From: Candidatus Competibacteraceae bacterium
GTDB lineage: Bacteria > Pseudomonadota > Gammaproteobacteria > Competibacterales > Competibacteraceae
Direction: 5' to 3'
NCBI GenBank assembly: GCA_020444905.1
Contig: JAGRHQ010000009.1
Span: forward strand, 1-40,258
Length of the DNA: 40,258 nucleotides
A program made the position numbers and the translations under genes. Shown here piece after piece: positions 36,883 to 40,258 of this stretch (position 1 is its first letter; each line of letters begins with the position of its first letter). The notes below the pieces were generated by a model that saw only the letters and a list, made by a program, of their open reading frames with translations, searched no databases and had not been told where the DNA came from.

Positions 36883-37911
36883 TCACCTGACGCCTGGAGC
36901 CTGAAATTTGGGGGCTGAAACCTGATTATCTTCTCCCGGCCCGGGCCGGCCTTGCGGGTGACCCAGCAACAGGGCGCGAGGATTTTCTTCCAGCATCCTG
37001 GCCAATCGGTGCAGCACGATCATCAACTCATTCGCCTGCACCAACAAGGTATCCAGTTCAGGCACGGTATTCTGACTCAGTCGCTGTAACTCCTGGCGAC
37101 CATCCACAGCCAGCTGGGTGAAAGACTGACTGGTTTTTGTAACATTATTCGCGGCATTGCGCACCGACTGGGCGCTGGCCTGGACATCGCGCAGGGTCGT
37201 CTGGAATTGGGTAGTCAGTTCATCCGCGCTTTCCAGAGCCGTCGCCAATTGATCCAGCGCCCGACCGAGGCGTTCAGAACGCTGAGCTAGGGTATTGGTG
37301 AACGTCTCGACATTCTCCAGCGTTTGGCGCAGGCTGTCCGAACGATTGGCCATTGCGCCGGTGATAGCGCTCAAGTGCTGTAAAATCTCAGTCAGCGCCG
37401 TCTGATTTTCATTGTTCAGCAACCGTTCCAACCGCTTCGACAGATTATCGAAGTTATTGATGAGGCTGTTAAATCCATCATCCAGGCGCGTCACCAGCGA
37501 CGGGCCGGCCTGGATGACCGGCAAATCCTGATCCGGCTTCTTCTCCAACGGCAGGGACTGACCGCCGCCGCTGAGTTCCACCGAGGCCACACCGGTTAGA
37601 CCCCGGGTGGACAAAGTAGCAATCGTGTCACGACGAATCGGCGTGTTGCGTTCAATACCTAGCACCACATCGACCCGGTCGGGATTGTTGGGGTCCAATC
37701 GGATTGATTCCACCTGGCCGATGTCTACGCCGCGATAACGCACCGTCGCCTTGAGATTCAGGCCCGCTACTGATTCATTAAAATAAACCCGATAAGGATC
37801 ATAGAGTTTTGTCTCATCACCCAAGGTCAACCAGAACACCACGCTTAACAGCGCTGAACCGAGGATAATGACGAACAGCCCGACCAGGGCGTAATTGACA
37901 TTACTTTGCAA
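36883..37911 (-). CDS. mlaD: MlaD/Mce-family lipid-binding protein
   Basis: This 342-aa protein begins with one membrane span (NYALVGLFVIILGSALLSVV). A Mce domain follows, from about 35 to 120, with YFNESVAGLNLKATVRYRGV and IGQVESIRLDP. A long helical tail continues to about 310, with repeated Leu/Asn/Gln heptads such as LENVETFTNTLAQRSERL. It should form a periplasmic ring that passes lipid to or from the MlaFE transporter. The TTG at 37911 gives the usual N-terminus (QSNVNYALVG) and has GGAG seven nt upstream. A GTG at 37938 would add nine basic residues and overlap mlaF by 38 nt. The preferred start overlaps mlaF by 11 nt. Confidence 0.9.
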   Translation of the reverse strand: MQSNVNYALVGLFVIILGSALLSVVFWLTLGDETKLYDPYRVYFNESVAGLNLKATVRYRGVDIGQVESIRLDPNNPDRVDVVLGIERNTPIRRDTIATLSTRGLTGVASVELSGGGQSLPLEKKPDQDLPVIQAGPSLVTRLDDGFNSLINNFDNLSKRLERLLNNENQTALTEILQHLSAITGAMANRSDSLRQTLENVETFTNTLAQRSERLGRALDQLATALESADELTTQFQTTLRDVQASAQSVRNAANNVTKTSQSFTQLAVDGRQELQRLSQNTVPELDTLLVQANELMIVLHRLARMLEENPRALLLGHPQGRPGPGEDNQVSAPKFQAPGVR

Positions 37912-38692
37912 GCGCCTGCTCCCGCGCCGCGCGGCCACGCGGCCCTTCGAAATAAGCTCGAATGAGCGGATGGTCGGCCATTGTCAACTCCTGCATCGGC
38001 GCATAGCCAATCACCCGCTTTTCGCCGAGAAACGCAACCCGGTCCGTTGCCTGCCAGAGCGTATCCAGATCGTGGGTCACCATCACCACAGTCAAACCCA
38101 GTGATTCCTTGAGCTGCACCACCAACTGATCGAAAGCGCCCGCACTGACCGGGTCCAGACCGGCGGTGGGTTCATCCAGGAATAGCAACGCTGGATCAAG
38201 CGCCAGCGCTCGCGCCAGCGCTGCCCGTTTCAACATGCCGCCACTCAATTCGCGTGGCAGTTTATTGCCGGTGTCAACCGGCAAGCCGGCCAGCACGATT
38301 TTGAGATCAGCAATTTCCGCAATCAACGGGGCGGGCAGCTGGGTGTGCTCACGTAGCGACACGGCCACATTTTCCCGCACGGTCAGCGAACTGAACAGCG
38401 CGCCTTGCTGAAACAACATGCCGAATCGGCGACGCAATTGAAACGCTGCACTGTCGCTAATGCCAATCACTTCCTGACCCAACAGCTTAATGGAACCTGC
38501 CGTCGGTTTCAGCAACATGATAATCGCTCGCAACAATGTAGTTTTCCCGGAGCCGCTGCCGCCGACCAAGGCGATAATCTCGCCTCGATGAACGTCAAAA
38601 TCCAGGTTATCGTGAATGATCTCAGCGCCAAATTGAGTGCGCAGACCGCGCACCGCGATCACCGTAGATTCAGCAGCGACGGTCGCACTCAC
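37901..38692 (-). CDS. mlaF: MlaF-like ABC transporter ATPase
   Basis: This 263-aa ATPase has Walker A GGSGSGKTTL, a Q-loop in MLFQQGALFSS, signature LSGGM, Walker B LLFLDEPTAGLDP and switch His in VTHD. All are complete. It powers the lipid transport permease. The GTG at 38692 overlaps the permease stop (GTGA) and has GGAG seven nt upstream; a longer frame to 38827 runs inside the permease gene. It overlaps the MlaD-like gene downstream. Confidence 0.94.
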   Translation of the reverse strand: MSATVAAESTVIAVRGLRTQFGAEIIHDNLDFDVHRGEIIALVGGSGSGKTTLLRAIIMLLKPTAGSIKLLGQEVIGISDSAAFQLRRRFGMLFQQGALFSSLTVRENVAVSLREHTQLPAPLIAEIADLKIVLAGLPVDTGNKLPRELSGGMLKRAALARALALDPALLFLDEPTAGLDPVSAGAFDQLVVQLKESLGLTVVMVTHDLDTLWQATDRVAFLGEKRVIGYAPMQELTMADHPLIRAYFEGPRGRAAREQALAK

Positions 38693-39825
38693 AGGCCAAC
38701 TCCGCCCAACAGGATTGAGAATAGCGCATCGGCGGCGATAACCAGAAAGATCGATTGCACCACGCTCACTGTGGTCTGCCGTCCCACGCTGTCGGCGCCG
38801 CCGCGCACCTGAAAACCTTGATAACACCCCACCAGCGCAATGATGGCGGCGAACACCGGCGCTTTACCCACGCCCAGCAGAAAAGAGGTCAGCGTGACCA
38901 CTTGTGGAAATCGATCCAGAAAATCCTGGAAATTGACATCCAGCATCACCTGCGCGATGAACATGCCGCCAAACACACTTAATGCATCGGCGAACACGGT
39001 CAACAAGGGCAGGGCAACGGTCAACGCCAGCAATTTGGGCAGCACCAGCAAATCCATCGGCGGAATACCGATAGTGCGCAATGCATCCACTTCCTCGGTC
39101 ACTTGCATGGTGCCAATCTGGGCCGTGTAGGACGATCCGGTGCGTCCAGCGACGATGATTGCGGTGATCAACGGCGCCAATTCGCGCAGCATAGTCAGCG
39201 ACACCAGTTCGACGATAAAGATATTGGCGCCATAGAACTTGAGTTGCTGGCCACCCTGATAAGCGATGACGACGCCAATCATGAATGAGAGCAGCGCAAT
39301 GATCGGCAGGGCGTTAACGCCAGCGGTTTCGAGGTTGGCGAACAACGCCCGCCAGCGAAACCGCTGGGGTTGCAAGGTCAACCGCCCCAATGCGGTCGCC
39401 GCCTCGCCCACGAAGACCAAAAAGGCAAAGCCTCTGTGCAAAGAGTGTACGGCTTGTCGGCCTAGCTGCTCCAAAACAGTGGTTCGTTGCTCGGGCGCTG
39501 CAACGCTCCCGTCCGCCATCAGACGCTTGCAGACCAAGTCGAGCAGGGCCTGATGTTCCTCGCGGAGTCCGGTCAGATGGACGCCATGCCCGGTCCGTTC
39601 CAACTCGGCGATCAGCTTGCGCAATTGCAACGCGCCGACGGTATCCAGCGCGCGAATCATAGAGCCATCCAGTTGCAATGCGCCGGGTGGCCATTGAACG
39701 CTGCGTAGTCGCTGGTCCAAATCGATAATGCCATCCAGCGTCCATGCGCCCTCGCAACGCCACCCCTCGGGGCTGGCGCGAACCATGGCAGGATCAGAAA
39801 GCGATGGAGGCGGTAGAAGAGCCAC
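38689..39825 (-). CDS. mlaE: MlaE-type lipid ABC permease with N-terminal STAS domain
   Basis: This 378-aa protein begins with a STAS-like domain (about 20-110: LDGSMIRALDTVGALQLRKL), comparable to a fused MlaB. The MlaE permease follows, with about five membrane segments and LRELAPLITAIIVAGRTGSS and EVDALRTIGIPPMDLLVLPK. This fusion replaces the separate mlaB gene of E. coli. The GTG at 39825 has AAGG close by; an ATG at 39786 lacks a site and would cut into the STAS domain's lead-in. The gene overlaps the ATPase gene by four nt and follows the nuclease gene by 16 nt. Confidence 0.92.
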   Translation of the reverse strand: MALLPPPSLSDPAMVRASPEGWRCEGAWTLDGIIDLDQRLRSVQWPPGALQLDGSMIRALDTVGALQLRKLIAELERTGHGVHLTGLREEHQALLDLVCKRLMADGSVAAPEQRTTVLEQLGRQAVHSLHRGFAFLVFVGEAATALGRLTLQPQRFRWRALFANLETAGVNALPIIALLSFMIGVVIAYQGGQQLKFYGANIFIVELVSLTMLRELAPLITAIIVAGRTGSSYTAQIGTMQVTEEVDALRTIGIPPMDLLVLPKLLALTVALPLLTVFADALSVFGGMFIAQVMLDVNFQDFLDRFPQVVTLTSFLLGVGKAPVFAAIIALVGCYQGFQVRGGADSVGRQTTVSVVQSIFLVIAADALFSILLGGVGL

Positions 39826-39841
39826 GGCCTTTAGCCAGTCT

Positions 39842-40258
39842 CTAGCGTGGATTCAAGCGCCGCCAGGAGGCGGGATCCTGTTGACTACCCGCTTTTTCCC
39901 AGATGCCGCGCCGCGCCCGTTTCGCTTCAGCTTGCGCCTGCCGGTAGACCGGGGAATTATTGTATTGCTCGTACATGACGGCCTGTCCCTGCCGAACCAG
40001 CTCCAAACCCACATCGCGCTCGCCCGCAAACACCTGCGCAACCGTCCGGCCATAGCGATCCTGATCCATGACGCGCAATCGCACCGGATCATGACCGGTC
40101 AACAACTGTTTCAGCGACTGCTTCGCGCCATCGCCCCACGGTTTTTGACCCATTTCCGGCGCGTCGATGCCGAACATTCGCACTTTGACCTGGCCGGCTG
40201 GACAACTGGCTGTCAGGGTATCGCCGTCATAGATGGTTTTGACCGTGCAGGTCAATTC
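39842..40258 (-). CDS. Thermonuclease (SNase)-like protein, 5' end beyond the window
   Basis: The frame is open to the window edge, so the N-terminus, probably including a signal peptide, is missing. About 138 residues are seen, beginning ELTCTVKTIYDGDT. The SNase active-site pattern is complete: Asp residues in IYDGDT, Arg in VRMFGIDAPE with the following Glu, and Arg in DRYGRTVA. GLELVRQGQAVMYEQY is typical of the family's C-terminal part. It should be a Ca-dependent secreted or periplasmic nuclease. An in-frame TTG near 40255 is unlikely to be the true start. Confidence 0.9.
   Translation of the reverse strand, partial: ELTCTVKTIYDGDTLTASCPAGQVKVRMFGIDAPEMGQKPWGDGAKQSLKQLLTGHDPVRLRVMDQDRYGRTVAQVFAGERDVGLELVRQGQAVMYEQYNNSPVYRQAQAEAKRARRGIWEKAGSQQDPASWRRLNPR

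Overview
The window looks like a moderately GC-rich gammaproteobacterial chromosome. The evidence is a yciK-type dehydrogenase, a qmcA-nfeD pair, an Mla-type lipid ABC system, a sigma-54 activator, a PAS/GGDEF/EAL protein and an srfB homologue. A Competibacter-like lineage is possible, but this rests on general gene content and the C6TTT/AAAG6 palindromes, not on a search. I saw no rRNA, tRNA, CRISPR array, transposase or integrase.

Layout. (1) 1-1143: a MerR-type regulator with both B12-binding signatures of CarH/LitR photoreceptors, behind a palindromic candidate operator. (2) 1200-6309, minus: a two-gene unit in which a multi-TM membrane domain fused in frame to a periplasmic substrate-binding protein precedes a PAS-PAS-GGDEF-EAL protein. 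No transporter genes accompany it, so a ligand-to-c-di-GMP relay is likely. (3) 6460-18493, minus: a complete chemotaxis cluster transcribed HBM-MCP, HBM-MCP-hemerythrin, STAS, cheY, cheA, cheW, cheR, cheD, cheB, soluble MCP. There are no flagellar or pilus genes and no cheZ. (4) 18775-20650: a calcium-binding-motif protein, a DUF4124 protein and a 59-aa small protein. (5) 20766-26068: housekeeping-type genes on the plus strand (phytoene-synthase-like, YciK-like, QmcA, NfeD, AEC carrier, DUF4242) with a macro-domain gene on the minus strand. A REPIN-like element lies before qmcA. (6) 26127-29598, minus: a protein with a domain resembling plant IQM proteins, a double palindrome, a 32-codon hydrophobic peptide gene, a STAS protein and a PAS sigma-54 activator. 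(7) 29680-35965, minus: a four-gene unit made of a tail-anchored CheY-like protein, a membrane-anchored coiled-coil protein, an SrfB Hsp70/actin-fold ATPase and a DUF3592 membrane protein. (8) 36121-40258, minus: a thermonuclease-like gene cut by the window edge, then STAS-MlaE, MlaF, MlaD and a lipoprotein.

The genome segment is rich in signalling: blue-green light or B12, an unknown solute, oxygen or redox via hemerythrin, and ligands of HBM receptors feed into transcription, c-di-GMP and chemotaxis outputs. The best candidates for an undescribed system are the SrfB / tail-anchored receiver / coiled-coil operon, the membrane-fused binding protein with its GGDEF-EAL partner, and the sigma-54 activator / STAS / hydrophobic peptide unit beside the IQM-like gene. 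Function statements rest on motif recognition by eye; no database search was run.
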